Part shown: one piece after another, positions 8,756 to 24,235 of the stretch
How positions within the stretch are numbered: position 1 is the stretch's first letter
How the letters are laid out: each line of letters begins with the position of its first letter
NCBI RefSeq assembly: GCF_008365315.1
Contig: NZ_CP043506.1
Span: 1,842,001-1,906,000, forward strand
Length of the DNA stretch: 64,000 nt
Source of the DNA: Acetobacter vaccinii
Lineage (GTDB): Bacteria; Pseudomonadota; Alphaproteobacteria; Acetobacterales; Acetobacteraceae
Reading direction: 5' to 3'
Made by a program: the position numbers and the translations under genes
The notes under the pieces: generated by a model
What the model was told of the DNA's origin: nothing
The model's database searches: none
The model's input: the letters and a program-made list of their open reading frames with translations, nothing else

Positions 8756-10083
8756 ACCGCCCCCGGTGTCAGGCGTGCCAGAGCGCGTTTACGCCCGATC
8801 AGTGGCAGCAGGTCACGCAGTTCCGGCCCCTGCTCCTCACCCGTCAGCGCCAGACGGAGGGGGTGGAACAGGGCTTTGCCTGTCCGGCCTGTCTGTTCAC
8901 GCAGGGCTGTGGTCCATGTTTTCCAGGTTGTGGTGTCCCATGGTTCGGCAGGCAACAGGGCTGCTGCCTCTTTTAGGAAGCTTTCCTCCCCTTCCTGCAC
9001 CGGGGGGATAATGTCTTCACAGGTGACCTGATGCCACAATCTGGTTTCAGACAGCAGTTCCAGATTGCCACGCACAGCCAGCCAGAAGGCCTCGGTCGCA
9101 CCTTCCGGCAGGCGGCTGGACACGGCCTCGTAGGGCAGTTGGGCCAGCAGCTTGTGGTTCAGGGCAAGGAGCTGGCGGGTGTCAAACCGTGCTGCCGAGC
9201 GCGAAATATGGGATAGGTCGTACAGAGCAGCCTGCTCGTCAAAGGGCAGCAGCACCGGGTCGTCTGAACTACCCAGCCGTGCCAGATAGGACACAAGGGC
9301 CTGTGCCTCTACCCCATCCTGCCGCAGTGTGCGGAGGGAGCACGCGTCAAACCGCTTGGACAGTTTGGAGCCGTTTTCATCCAGCAGCAAAGGCATATGC
9401 GCAAAGCGGAAGTGGTCGGGGTGTGCGCCTAGAGCTTCTGCAATATCAATCTGCACGCCGGTATTGGTGACGTGGTCTTCCCCACGGATAATGTGGGTGA
9501 CCTTGCTTTCCAGATCATCCACGACTGAGGCAAGGGCGTAAAGCACGGTACCATCGGCCCGAACCAGCACAGGGTCGGAGACAGACGGCAGCTTGACCTG
9601 GCAATCCCCCATGACCATGTCGCGCCAGCGTACGGTCTTATTGGACAGCATAAAGCGCCAGTAAGGCACCTTGCCATTGGCTTCGGCCTGGGCACGCTGC
9701 TGGGCAGTCATTTTCAGCATGGCGCGGTCATACACCGGGGCGCGGCGCTGGCGGATCTGCGTTTCCCGCTTGGTGGCCAGCTCCTGCTCGTTTTCAAAGC
9801 AGGGGTAAAGCCGGCCGGAGGCTTTCAGTGCAGCAATGGCGCGCTCGTACCTGTCCAGCCGGTCGGTCTGGCGGAAGGTTTCATCCCAGGTAATGCCCAT
9901 CCAGCCCAGGTCCTGCTTGATGGCGTCCACCAGTTCCTCGCGCGATCGGCCGGTATCGGTGTCGTCGATACGGAGCTGAAAGCTTGCGCCATGGCGGCGG
10001 GCATACAGGGCGTTGGCAATGGCAAGGCGGGCATTGCCCACATGCAGGAGGCCGGTAGGGCTGGGAGCGAAGCGGAGTTTCAT
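8752..10083 (-). CDS. gltX: Glutamyl-tRNA synthetase
   Basis: A class I aminoacyl-tRNA synthetase that charges tRNA-Glu (and, in GatCAB organisms, possibly tRNA-Gln) in the cytoplasm. The 443-residue protein has the HIGH-type signature in FAPSPTGLLHVGNAR at its N-terminus and KLSKR near residue 240. It is slightly short for the family (about 470). ATG 10083 begins MKLRFAPSPTG; a TTG two codons earlier is unlikely. Acetic acid bacteria often carry two gltX copies, so this may be one paralogue, which cannot be judged here. The stop overlaps the pncA start, coupling translation of a tRNA synthetase with NAD salvage. Confidence 0.95.
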   Translation of the reverse strand: MKLRFAPSPTGLLHVGNARLAIANALYARRHGASFQLRIDDTDTGRSREELVDAIKQDLGWMGITWDETFRQTDRLDRYERAIAALKASGRLYPCFENEQELATKRETQIRQRRAPVYDRAMLKMTAQQRAQAEANGKVPYWRFMLSNKTVRWRDMVMGDCQVKLPSVSDPVLVRADGTVLYALASVVDDLESKVTHIIRGEDHVTNTGVQIDIAEALGAHPDHFRFAHMPLLLDENGSKLSKRFDACSLRTLRQDGVEAQALVSYLARLGSSDDPVLLPFDEQAALYDLSHISRSAARFDTRQLLALNHKLLAQLPYEAVSSRLPEGATEAFWLAVRGNLELLSETRLWHQVTCEDIIPPVQEGEESFLKEAAALLPAEPWDTTTWKTWTTALREQTGRTGKALFHPLRLALTGEEQGPELRDLLPLIGRKRALARLTPGAV

Positions 10084-10117
10084 GCTCAAGGCTTATGACG
10101 TGAAAGGGGAATAAAGG

Positions 10118-10582
10118 CTAGAAGGAAGAAAACCGCCCTGAGGAGGGAAGGTGCTGGGCAATGTCTTCGTCCAGGGCGTCTTCTGCCGTGTCTTCCGCAG
10201 TGGTGTCCTCGGCGCTGTCGTCGTCCTCGTCGTCAACAAGGCGGCGGGGGTCCAGGGTGCGCCAGTCGCGTTCCATGGGGCTTGCGGGTTCTGCTGTAAA
10301 ATCATCCAGCTCATTGGCGGAATGCCAGCCGTCCTCACCCGCATCGACCACCACAGCATCTTCGCCAAAGCTGCACCATGCAGCCAGCACGTCGCGGGCG
10401 GAGGCACCGGGCACGCGGCAGCGTTCCACACTGTCGCGCACATAGGCGCGGGCAAAGGCGTTGGCGTGGGGCAGGTCGTAAAAGACTTTTACTTCCTCAA
10501 TGACGTTATCATCCCCTTCAGCCGAGAGGTCGATGATACGCACAGTCCATGTCTTGTCCTGTGGGGTGGCGGCTTCAGTCAT
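10118..10582 (-). CDS. Acidic conserved hypothetical protein
   Basis: A 154-residue cytoplasmic protein with no signal peptide or membrane segment. The N-terminal two thirds looks folded (WTVRIIDLSAEGDDNVIEEV, FYDLPHANAFARAYVRDSVERC). The C-terminal third is strongly acidic and low in complexity (LVDDEDDDSAEDTTAEDTAEDALDEDIA), likely disordered. The start at 10582 overlaps the pncB stop by 8 bp, and gltX follows after 34 bp, so it is translated as part of the NAD-salvage/gltX run. I do not recognise the family. The acidic tail could bind basic partners, but that is speculation. Confidence 0.75.
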   Translation of the reverse strand: MTEAATPQDKTWTVRIIDLSAEGDDNVIEEVKVFYDLPHANAFARAYVRDSVERCRVPGASARDVLAAWCSFGEDAVVVDAGEDGWHSANELDDFTAEPASPMERDWRTLDPRRLVDDEDDDSAEDTTAEDTAEDALDEDIAQHLPSSGRFSSF

Positions 10583-11783
10583 GGCTGTCTTTCTTCGTCT
10601 GTTCCGGGCGGGTGGCGGAAAACAGGAACTCCCGCCCCACTTTTACCCGCCGGACACCATCGTAGGCAATAATATCGGCCGTGGCGTAGGTTTCGTTCCA
10701 GAGTTCAGGAATATAGGAACCCGTGCCCACAACATCCAGCGGTGCCTTGGCATCGGCCATACAGGCGCATTTTGTCACACCAAAGCCTGATGAGGCGATG
10801 ATGCGTACCAGCGGAAAGCCTGCGTCATCAAGCGTGTCACGCATTTTCCAGATTGCAGCAGCCGAGACACCAGTGCCGATCAGGTAGCGTAGTTCCTTGT
10901 CGGACCGGTAGCGGCGCAGGGCTTCTGGCGCATGGCGGTTGACCACGGCGTAGGAATCCTGCGGGTTCAGCCCTTCCATAAAGCGCCCGCCGTGGGTGTC
11001 CAGGCGCACGGCCAGACGGCCAGCGGCCGCCAGCTCTGGAAAGCGGCGGCAGACCGCCAGGGTGTCGGTAATTTCCTGCCCGAAGTAGTCAACCAGCACG
11101 ACCAGGTCCGTATTGGGGAACTGGTCGTGGAACATCTCGGCAGCCCGCACGGTGGAACCGGCATAGCCGATCAGCGCATGGGGCATGGTGCCCAGCCCGT
11201 GGGTTGTTTCAAAAAACGGAGCCACGGCGTCGTTTGCCGTGCCGACAAAGCCGGTTGCTCCGTCCTTGCGCGCAGCCCTGCTGCCGACAGAGGCGGCATA
11301 GGCCATCAGCTCCTGCATTTCGTACCCGGCACAGTGCCGTGCATCCATGGCCAGAAAGCGGGTGCGGGGCAGGGAAAGGGCCATCTGGTAGGCCCGTAGG
11401 GCTGCCACACAGGGGCTGCCCAGTTTTTGCAGCAGCAGTGTTTCCAGGTCGGCCAACTGGCTGAAGGGGCCGGTAATGTGTAGCAGAGGTTCCCCGGCTC
11501 CCACCCATTCCCCTTCCGGGTGGATCAGGTTGACCGAGTAGGTGCAGCCTCGGGCTTTAAGCACATTGTCCAGCCACGCCAGCATAATGCCGGGCGCGGA
11601 AATGACCGGTGTGCGGATAAAGAAGGCATAGGTAACTTCGCAGTCGCCAAAGTGGCTGACAAGCTGCCGGGTGCGGTTGAAATAGGAATCCGTACGGGCT
11701 CGGATGTCGGCGTCAGCCAACGCGGCGCTGGAACGGGCCTGTGCCACGCCGGGCAACCCTGCGGGAGTGGGGGGGGTAGTCAT
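10575..11783 (-). CDS. pncB: Nicotinate phosphoribosyltransferase
   Basis: Forms nicotinate mononucleotide from nicotinate and PRPP, the committed step of NAD salvage. The 402-residue protein has family features: DSYFNRTRQLV near the N-terminus, the phosphate-binding HGLGTMPHALIG segment, VDYFGQEITDTL, the RLDTHGG strand and IIASSGFGVTKC near the C-terminus. ATG 11783 is preceded by no upstream gene overlap, so it probably heads the operon pncB-unknown-gltX-pncA-phosphatase. Together with pncA it recycles nicotinamide released by NAD-consuming enzymes. Confidence 0.92.
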   Translation of the reverse strand: MTTPPTPAGLPGVAQARSSAALADADIRARTDSYFNRTRQLVSHFGDCEVTYAFFIRTPVISAPGIMLAWLDNVLKARGCTYSVNLIHPEGEWVGAGEPLLHITGPFSQLADLETLLLQKLGSPCVAALRAYQMALSLPRTRFLAMDARHCAGYEMQELMAYAASVGSRAARKDGATGFVGTANDAVAPFFETTHGLGTMPHALIGYAGSTVRAAEMFHDQFPNTDLVVLVDYFGQEITDTLAVCRRFPELAAAGRLAVRLDTHGGRFMEGLNPQDSYAVVNRHAPEALRRYRSDKELRYLIGTGVSAAAIWKMRDTLDDAGFPLVRIIASSGFGVTKCACMADAKAPLDVVGTGSYIPELWNETYATADIIAYDGVRRVKVGREFLFSATRPEQTKKDSHD

Positions 11784-11833
11784 GCGTGGATGCTCTTCTT
11801 GCTACCATTGGCGGTGGCTGGATGATGGCCACT

Positions 11834-11863
11834 GCGGGCGGTGGCGTAAAGGCCACCCCCCGC
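11834..11863 (-). terminator. Hairpin between aroG and pncB
   Basis: GCGGG-C-GGTGGC (11834-11845) pairs with GCCACC-C-CCCGC (11852-11863), 11 bp with one internal mismatch and a six-base loop, just after the class II DAHP synthase stop. No T tract follows on the minus strand, so it may slow rather than end transcription. Confidence 0.35.
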
Positions 11864-11893
11864 GTGTGTGATCAGCGGAAAGAGCGTGGCGCG

Positions 11894-13273
11894 TCAGACG
11901 CGTGCGGTCAGTTCCTCAGCGATCAGGAAGGCCAGTTCCAGCGACTGTTCCGCATTCATGCGCGGGTCGCAGAAGGTTTCATAGCGGTCGCCCAGGTCTG
12001 CTTCTGTCAGGCGCTGCGCGCCGCCGACACATTCCGTCACGTTCTGGCCGGTCATCTCCAGATGCACGCCCCCTGCGGGCACACCTTCGGCCGCGCAGAC
12101 ACTGAAGAAGCCTTTGACCTCGTCCATGATGGAGTCGAAGGAGCGCGTCTTCACTTTCTGCTGGGTGGAGATGGTGTTGCCGTGCATGGGGTCGCTCAGC
12201 CATGTCACCTGCTGGCCGCTGTCGCGGACGGCGCGCATGATGGGGGGCAGGAATTCCCCGATCTTGCTGGCTCCCATGCGAGAGATCAGCGTAATACGCC
12301 CGGCCTCGTTGTTCGGGTTCAGAATGTCGTTCAGGCGGCGGATGTCATCAACGCTGGTGGTGGGGCCAACCTTGATGCCAATGGGGTTACGCACCCCGCG
12401 CAGGAACTCAACATGCGCTCCGTCGGGCTGGCGGGTACGGTCCCCGATCCAGACAAAATGGGCCGAGCAGTCGTACCATTCCCCGGTTGTGGAATCGATG
12501 CGCGTCAGAGCCTGCTCGTAAGGCAGCAGCAGCGCCTCGTGCGAGGTGTAGAACTCTGTTTCATCCACCTGCGCGGAGGAGGCAGCATCAATCCCGCAGG
12601 CCTGCATGAAGGCCAGGGTCTCGCCAATACGTTCGGCCATGGCGCGGTAGCGGTTTGCCAGCGGTGAGCGCTCGACAAAGCCAAGGTTCCAGCGGTGCAC
12701 CTGGTGCAGGTTGGCATACCCACCGCGGGAGAAGGCGCGCAGCAGGTTGAGAATGCCAGCAGACTGGAAATAGCCGGTTTCCATCCGCACCGGGTCGGGG
12801 ATACGTGCTTCGGGGGTGAATTCCGGCCCGTTGATAATATCGCCCCGGTAGGACGGCAGGGTGACATCGCCCTGTGTTTCGGTGTCGGAGGAGCGCGGCT
12901 TGGCAAACTGCCCGGCCATGCGGCCCAGCTTAATCACCGGCACTTTGGCGCCAAACGTCAGCACCACAGCCATCTGCAACAGCACGCGGAACGTATCGCG
13001 GACAATATCGGATTTGAATTCGCTGAAGCTTTCAGCGCAGGCACCGCCCTGCAACACAAAGGCGCGACCTTGCGCAGCCTGTGCCAGATGGCTTTTTAGC
13101 CGCCGGGCTTCTCCGGCGAAAACAAGCGGCGGGTAGGCACCAAGGCGCTGTTCAACAGCGTCCAGAGCTGCGGTATCCGGATACGACGGTATCTGCCGGA
13201 CAGGAAACGAACGCCAGCTCTCCGGCATCCAGGGCGCAGACGTCGGGTTGGGCTGGGTGAGCGTTGCACTCAT
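11894..13273 (-). CDS. aroG: 3-deoxy-7-phosphoheptulonate synthase, class II
   Basis: Condenses phosphoenolpyruvate with erythrose 4-phosphate in the first step of the shikimate pathway. The 459-residue protein is of the class II (plant/mycobacterial) type: [14 protein letters not shown] near the N-terminus, the PEP-site segment [10 protein letters not shown], the [19 protein letters not shown] motif, and [13 protein letters not shown] and [17 protein letters not shown] toward the C-terminus. Class II enzymes are the usual DAHP synthase in many Alphaproteobacteria. The upstream 279 bp to the divergent secreted protein hold its promoter, but I see no convincing -35/-10 pair. The gene symbol follows common use and is not diagnostic of the class. 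Confidence 0.95.
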   Translation of the reverse strand: MSATLTQPNPTSAPWMPESWRSFPVRQIPSYPDTAALDAVEQRLGAYPPLVFAGEARRLKSHLAQAAQGRAFVLQGGACAESFSEFKSDIVRDTFRVLLQMAVVLTFGAKVPVIKLGRMAGQFAKPRSSDTETQGDVTLPSYRGDIINGPEFTPEARIPDPVRMETGYFQSAGILNLLRAFSRGGYANLHQVHRWNLGFVERSPLANRYRAMAERIGETLAFMQACGIDAASSAQVDETEFYTSHEALLLPYEQALTRIDSTTGEWYDCSAHFVWIGDRTRQPDGAHVEFLRGVRNPIGIKVGPTTSVDDIRRLNDILNPNNEAGRITLISRMGASKIGEFLPPIMRAVRDSGQQVTWLSDPMHGNTISTQQKVKTRSFDSIMDEVKGFFSVCAAEGVPAGGVHLEMTGQNVTECVGGAQRLTEADLGDRYETFCDPRMNAEQSLELAFLIAEELTARV

Positions 13274-13552
13274 AACGCGGTTCCTGTTGCTTGTTGTATA
13301 TGTCAGTCAAGGACAAGGGGTGAGGGAACGGGCTGGTGGCCATTTATCCACAGCAACCCGCCATACGGCCTGCCTTTATGTCCAAAACATGAAGAATAGG
13401 CAAATCCCATCTCCTGTCCGGCACGGGGGTGGGCAGGCTGGTGGTTGGTTTTTTGGCAGGTTGGTGCGATAATGTGCAAAGCATGCCCACTGTGGCCAGA
13501 GCCGCAGGGTGGGCAGGATCATCATTTTCTGAGTTCGCGGGAGTAATACGCG

Positions 13553-13951
13553 ATGGTGTCGCAGCGTAAACCTTTTGTGGCCGCCCTGTGTGGCCTGTGC
13601 GTGGGGGCTGTCGTGTCCGTTGGGGTGTCGCCCGCCCATGCGGACCCAGGGCTGGTGCCCGGTGATGGTGTCTCGTTCTCCCAGGGCGGGATGGATACCG
13701 GCACATCCAAGGGCCAGTCGTCTGAAAAAAAGACCGTGCATGGCCACCGCAACCTGCCCCCAGGGTATCAGGATGCTCCGTCGATGGACTTCCAGCATGG
13801 TGATGACCCTGACCATCTGGCCAAAGTGCAGCGCGACCCTGTGACCGGGGCTGATCTGTCCCGTTATGGTTCGGCCTATCAGAGCTCCGGCCCGTTTGGG
13901 AGCGGTCAGGTGGGTGATGCTACCGGCAACGGCTGGGTTATTCCCCGCTAA
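13553..13951 (+). CDS. Small secreted hypothetical protein
   Basis: A 132-residue protein with a clear Sec signal (KPFVAALCGLCVGAVVSVGV, cleavage after SPAHA). The mature part is polar, rich in Gly, Asp, Ser and His, with no Cys, and lacks recognisable domains; it contains HGHRNLPPGYQDAP and ends NGWVIPR. The reading frame is supported by the signal peptide and a GGGAG ribosome-binding sequence about 10 bases before ATG 13553. No function is evident. It is transcribed divergently from aroG. Confidence 0.7.
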   Translation: MVSQRKPFVAALCGLCVGAVVSVGVSPAHADPGLVPGDGVSFSQGGMDTGTSKGQSSEKKTVHGHRNLPPGYQDAPSMDFQHGDDPDHLAKVQRDPVTGADLSRYGSAYQSSGPFGSGQVGDATGNGWVIPR

Positions 13952-14077
13952 TAAGCAAACTGTTTAAACGCAGGGCACGGGCAGGCACATCCAGAGTGTG
14001 CTGCCAGCCTCTGTGTGCCGTGGAATCGGCAGCCACTGTTGATCCAGCAGTGAGTCCATGCGGTTGAGACCGTATTG

Positions 14078-14695
14078 TCAGGCCATGATGGTGTCTGTTG
14101 AGGGCTCCACCACGTCCACGCATGTCTGTCCTCTGGTCATATCAGTAATGCGGTGGGTGATGTCATCCTGCCACTGGGCGGGTATGGTCAGCACGAAACG
14201 TGCGCCAGTGGCATCAAACACGGGTGGGTCACTGTCCACGCCCCATTCCGGCAGGCGAGCCTGCACAAGCCCGATAAGAGAAAACGGGCAGTGGAAAGTC
14301 AGGCGAATACGCTCGATCAGTTCCTCTTTAGGGGCTTCACGTAGGCATTCGGCGGCAGTGCCTGCATAAGCCCGTACCAGCCCACCGGCACCAAGCTTGA
14401 TCCCGCCAAACCAGCGGGAAACAACAATGGCCACCCGGTCCAGTTTCTGGGCCACCACGACCTGGAGAATGGGCCTGCCAGCCGTGCCTGAAGGCTCTCC
14501 CGCATCATGGCAGCGGCAGTGCGGGCCTATCTGCCAGGCCCAGCAGTGGTGGGTCGCGTCTGGTCCGGCAGCGGCAATGCGGGCAATAAAGTCCTCGGCC
14601 TCCTGCACGGTACTGACAGGCATGGCGCTGGCCAGAAAACGGCTCTTTTTAATGTCACGCTCGAGCGTGTGCGGGGCGATGAGCGTTTCTGTCAT
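14078..14695 (-). CDS. yigZ: YigZ/IMPACT-family (UPF0029) protein
   Basis: A 205-residue cytoplasmic protein of the UPF0029/IMPACT family, related to yeast YIH1 and E. coli YigZ; the biochemical role in bacteria is not settled, with a link to translation suggested from the eukaryotic members. The core is visible as IKKSRFLASAMPV, the His-rich ATHHCWAWQIG, GEPSGTAGRPILQVV and the signature VVSRWFGGIKLGAGGLVRAY, followed by a C-terminal DUF1949-like ferredoxin domain. It stands alone on the minus strand between two small secreted proteins. Confidence 0.9.
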   Translation of the reverse strand: MTETLIAPHTLERDIKKSRFLASAMPVSTVQEAEDFIARIAAAGPDATHHCWAWQIGPHCRCHDAGEPSGTAGRPILQVVVAQKLDRVAIVVSRWFGGIKLGAGGLVRAYAGTAAECLREAPKEELIERIRLTFHCPFSLIGLVQARLPEWGVDSDPPVFDATGARFVLTIPAQWQDDITHRITDMTRGQTCVDVVEPSTDTIMA

Positions 14696-14911
14696 GACAC
14701 GGATATTACAGGTTTCGTTTTTGTGGCGACAAGGCCAGGTGGCCCCTTCACCCCTGCTTTTATGGGGGTGCTGATACGTTTGGTTTTAAAACTGCACCTG
14801 CAAGGCTTGTGGTGTGCCCAGTCGCGCAGGATAAAGGGTGGCAGGCATGGCTTGTCGGGCAGCGCATTTGGTGCAGCCCAGACGCACGTAAAAGAAAAGG
14901 ATAGAGTGGAC

Positions 14912-15292
14912 ATGCTGCCTATATTACGGAAGGGCCGCCTTGTTCTGGCAGGTCTGTGTGTGCTGGCGCTGCCACCGTTGGTCAGCGCCGCCTGGGCGGA
15001 AGATGCGCCGGACAAAGAGGCCGACCCCGATACCCCAAACCCTGCCGCCATGCGTAGCCTTGCCAGCAAGCCGCCTTTGCCGCGTGCCCACAAGGACTTT
15101 AGCAAATATCGGTTCTGCCCACCGGGCGACAAGATTAAGGAACAGCCCGATAGCAACCGCCTGTTGTTCTGGACCCAGGACGGCAAGCCTGATGGCTATG
15201 CCCAGCGCCGCGGGAGCAGCATTATCTATTACAATGCTCAGGGGCAGGCGATCAGGGTACAGCGGCTGACTGCGGAAGAACTGGCCGACTGA
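14912..15292 (+). CDS. Small secreted hypothetical protein
   Basis: A 126-residue exported protein. I chose ATG 14912, the first Met directly before the signal peptide (GRLVLAGLCVLALPPLVSAAWA); the open frame extends to 14507 but the added part overlaps yigZ on the other strand and lacks protein character. The mature region has a Pro-rich start, then a compact domain: KYRFCPPGDKIKE, RLLFWTQDGKPDGYAQRRGSS and YYNAQGQAIRVQRL. It has a single Cys. Such proteins occur in Acetobacteraceae without known function. A terminator hairpin follows six bases after the stop. Confidence 0.68.
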   Translation: MLPILRKGRLVLAGLCVLALPPLVSAAWAEDAPDKEADPDTPNPAAMRSLASKPPLPRAHKDFSKYRFCPPGDKIKEQPDSNRLLFWTQDGKPDGYAQRRGSSIIYYNAQGQAIRVQRLTAEELAD

Positions 15293-15297
15293 AGCAC

Positions 15298-15333
15298 CGT
15301 GGCACCCGTTCCTCTGTCAGGCCGGGTGCCACG
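15298..15333 (+). terminator. Bidirectional hairpin between convergent genes
   Basis: A perfect 11-bp inverted repeat (CGTGGCACCCG 15298-15308 with CGGGTGCCACG 15323-15333) is followed on the plus strand by TTATTGTT. It separates the secreted protein gene from the convergent ppsR. Confidence 0.7.
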
Positions 15334-15340
15334 TTATTGT

Positions 15341-16165
15341 TCAGGCTCCCTCGATCAGGTCGAGGATGGCAGCAGATGTTTCCTCGATCGAGCGACGGGT
15401 CACATCAATCACAGGCCAGTTGTGGCGGCGGCACAGGCGACGCGCCCAGTGCAGCTCTTCCTTCACCTTTTCAAGGTCCACATAGGCATAGTCGGCCACA
15501 GCGGTGGCATGGTGTTTGCCCGGCACCATCTGCGACAGCCGGTTACGGCGGATCTCGATCAGGCGTTCGGGGTCGATTGTCAGACCAACCACTGGCTTTT
15601 TGGTGCTGAACAGGCTGTCTGGGGGTTCTATGCCCATAACCAGCGGCACGTTGGCGGCTTTTAGCCCCCTGTTGGCCAGGTAGAAGCAGGTCGGGGTTTT
15701 GGACACGCGGGAAACGCCAACCAGAATGACATCGGCATTGTCCAGGCCTTTGACTTCCTGCCCGTCATCATGCGCCAGCACGTAGTGCATGGCCTCAATG
15801 CGCTGGTAGTAGTTTTCGTCCATGATGTACTGGCCGCCAGGGTGGCGTGTAGCCTTTTCCCCGGTTTCTTCGGTCAGAAAGTGCAGGGCGTTGTCCAGCA
15901 CGTCCAGCAGGCGGACCTGCAGGCTGGCGCACCCGGCTTCCATATCCGCCTGGAGTGTGGGGTCTGTCAGCGATGACATGACAGGCCCACGCTCGCGCGC
16001 GATATTACGCAACACCCGCCGAAGCTGAATTTGCGTGCGAACAAGGTTCCAGTGCCGCAGCCTGACATCCGTGTTGGGGAACTGTGCGATACAGGCCCGC
16101 GCAACGGAGTCCAGTGTCTGCCCCGTGGCTTCGGATACAAGATGGAGGGTGAGGGTTTTTTGCAT
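15341..16165 (-). CDS. ppsR: Pyruvate, phosphate dikinase regulatory kinase/pyrophosphorylase
   Basis: A 274-residue DUF299 protein. Family members both inactivate PPDK (or PEP synthetase) by ADP-dependent threonine phosphorylation and reactivate it by phosphate-dependent dephosphorylation. Visible features are HLVSEATGQTLDSVARAC at the N-terminus, the P-loop-like GVSRVSKTPTCFYLA, and the C-terminal DVTRRSIEETSAAIL. The target, ppdK, lies directly upstream on the same strand; a strong terminator stands between them, so ppsR is expected to have its own promoter or depend on read-through. The adjacency makes PPDK rather than PEP synthetase the likely substrate. Confidence 0.93.
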   Translation of the reverse strand: MQKTLTLHLVSEATGQTLDSVARACIAQFPNTDVRLRHWNLVRTQIQLRRVLRNIARERGPVMSSLTDPTLQADMEAGCASLQVRLLDVLDNALHFLTEETGEKATRHPGGQYIMDENYYQRIEAMHYVLAHDDGQEVKGLDNADVILVGVSRVSKTPTCFYLANRGLKAANVPLVMGIEPPDSLFSTKKPVVGLTIDPERLIEIRRNRLSQMVPGKHHATAVADYAYVDLEKVKEELHWARRLCRRHNWPVIDVTRRSIEETSAAILDLIEGA

Positions 16166-16178
16166 GGTGTTCCATTGA

Positions 16179-16212
16179 AAAATGGCCGCCCCTGGGAGGG
16201 AGCGGCCATTTT
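16179..16212 (-). terminator. Intrinsic terminator after ppdK
   Basis: A perfect 11-bp stem (AAAATGGCCGC 16179-16189 with GCGGCCATTTT 16202-16212) follows the ppdK stop by seven bases and runs into TTTTT on the minus strand. It sits between ppdK and ppsR. Confidence 0.85.
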
Positions 16213-16219
16213 ATCATGC

Positions 16220-18895
<2,676 letters not shown>

Positions 18896-19096
18896 GTTTG
18901 CCGTTCGCTTCATTACTGTGCGCAGCGGAGCCAAAGTTCCGATTGAAGGGGGGAGGCAAGGTTGCTCAACCGGGACGATAGGCCGGACTGCACACGTGTT
19001 TTTTTTGGTTTTGGACGACGAGATCAACCCCTTCGCTGACGCCCTTAGCATGATGTTGGCGCGCTAGTCGAGCGATCTCTGCCGTTTTTGGGCCAT

Positions 19097-22935
<3,839 letters not shown>

Positions 22936-23069
22936 CACGACATTCCGGCTGTTTGGCTCGTGCATGAGGGGTCGGAGACCAAGCCAGTGCCCAGAACTGT
23001 GGCTGAACGGCGTATTGCCTACGCCTGTGGGCGGACACAAGCCTGGCGACCCCGGAGGGTAGCTTGACC

Positions 23070-23098
23070 TATATGTTCCTGTTGTGTTCTTACTTCAA
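23070..23098 (-). promoter_or_regulatory. recN promoter with LexA (SOS) box
   Basis: On the minus strand -35 TTGAAG (23093-23098) and -10 CATATA (23070-23075) are separated by 17 bp. In the spacer lies GTTCCTGTTGTGTTC (23075-23089), an exact match to the alphaproteobacterial LexA box GTTC-N7-GTTC. recN is a standard SOS gene. The promoter lies about 135 bp before the recN ATG, just outside the bamD stop. Confidence 0.78.
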
Positions 23099-23117
23099 GA
23101 AAAAAACCGGGCCGCTG

Positions 23118-24137
23118 TTATTTTTTCTGGCTGCTATCCGTGGCGCCTTGAGGGGCTGCAACAGGTTCTGCCTTAACGGGCGAGACTGGTGCTTTTTTGA
23201 TAGCCATGGGCTGAGGTGCCCGGGCAGGCGCAGCAGCAAGAGCACTGGGTGCCGGGGCTGTACCTTTTTTGGCACCGGCCAGATCAGCCTGCGTTTCCGC
23301 CGCTGTGACCAGCTTGCCGGGCAGAGGTAGTTTGCCGTCCAGCAGTTTATGGCTCTTCAGCTTGTTATAGGCATAGTGGTACCACTGGCTACCGGGATAG
23401 TTGTAGCCCAGCACTGTGGCGGCTTTGCGGGCCTGATCCACCAGACCAAGGTCCAGATAAACTTCGACCATACGTTCCAGCGCTTCAGGCACATGGTTGG
23501 TGGTCTGGAAGTCCTGGATCACGCGCTGGTAGCGGTTGACGGCCGCTTCGTAATTGCCTTCGCGCTGATAGTACCGGCCCACAAGCATTTCCTTGCCCGC
23601 CAGATGGTCGCGGCAGAGGTCAATCTTCAACTGGGCATCGCGGGCATATTTGGTCTGCGGGAAGCGGGTGATTACTTCCTCCAGCGCATCCATGGACTCG
23701 ATGGTGCCCTGCTGGTCACGCTGCACATCGGCAATCTGCTCATAAAAGCACAGGGCGCGCAGGTAATAGGCGTAGGCGGCGTCCGGGCTGGTCGGATGCA
23801 GGCTGATAAAGCGGTTGATCTGCTGCACGGCATCGGGGTAGCGGCCCTGCAGGTAGTAGGCATAGCCTTCCATAAGCTGGGCGTTGGCAATGTAGCCAGA
23901 ATATGGATAGTTCTGCTGCAGGCTCTCAAACTGGCTGGCAGCCAGTGGGAAGCGATGCGTCTGCAAGGCATCGATGCCGTCGTTGTACAGTGTCTCGGGC
24001 GGGGCAATCCGTGGTGTGGCGGGCGGCTTGCTGTCACTGAAAAGCCCGCAGCCACCAAGCCCACTCAACAATGCAGTGGCGAGCAGGCGCGGCAGAACGT
24101 GGCGGGCTGACAGGGGTTTCACAGGGAGATCAGACAT
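23118..24137 (-). CDS. bamD: Outer membrane assembly lipoprotein BamD
   Basis: A BAM-complex lipoprotein required for insertion of outer-membrane beta-barrels. The signal ends in the lipobox LSGLGGC, giving a lipidated Cys near residue 30. TPR-like repeats follow from ETLYNDGIDALQTHRFPLAASQFE through WYHYAYNKLKSHKL. After residue 270 or so there is a Lys/Ala/Pro-rich tail (KKGTAPAPSALAAAPARAPQP to the end) longer than in E. coli BamD (about 245 residues). The protein is 339 residues. The gene lies 98 bp after lpxC and before recN, as in other Alphaproteobacteria. Confidence 0.95.
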   Translation of the reverse strand: MSDLPVKPLSARHVLPRLLATALLSGLGGCGLFSDSKPPATPRIAPPETLYNDGIDALQTHRFPLAASQFESLQQNYPYSGYIANAQLMEGYAYYLQGRYPDAVQQINRFISLHPTSPDAAYAYYLRALCFYEQIADVQRDQQGTIESMDALEEVITRFPQTKYARDAQLKIDLCRDHLAGKEMLVGRYYQREGNYEAAVNRYQRVIQDFQTTNHVPEALERMVEVYLDLGLVDQARKAATVLGYNYPGSQWYHYAYNKLKSHKLLDGKLPLPGKLVTAAETQADLAGAKKGTAPAPSALAAAPARAPQPMAIKKAPVSPVKAEPVAAPQGATDSSQKK

Positions 24138-24235
24138 ACCGGCCCTTCGGATAGAGACGAGACCTTATAGCATGCCAGACGACCAAGAAAAGTCAGGAAA
24201 AACAGTTTGCCATGCCTTGTCATGAATTAAAGCGG

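Noticed and set aside
23974-24225. Plus-strand frame upstream of lpxC/bamD
   Set aside because: It overlaps the bamD start and lipobox region and has no ribosome-binding sequence or motif.
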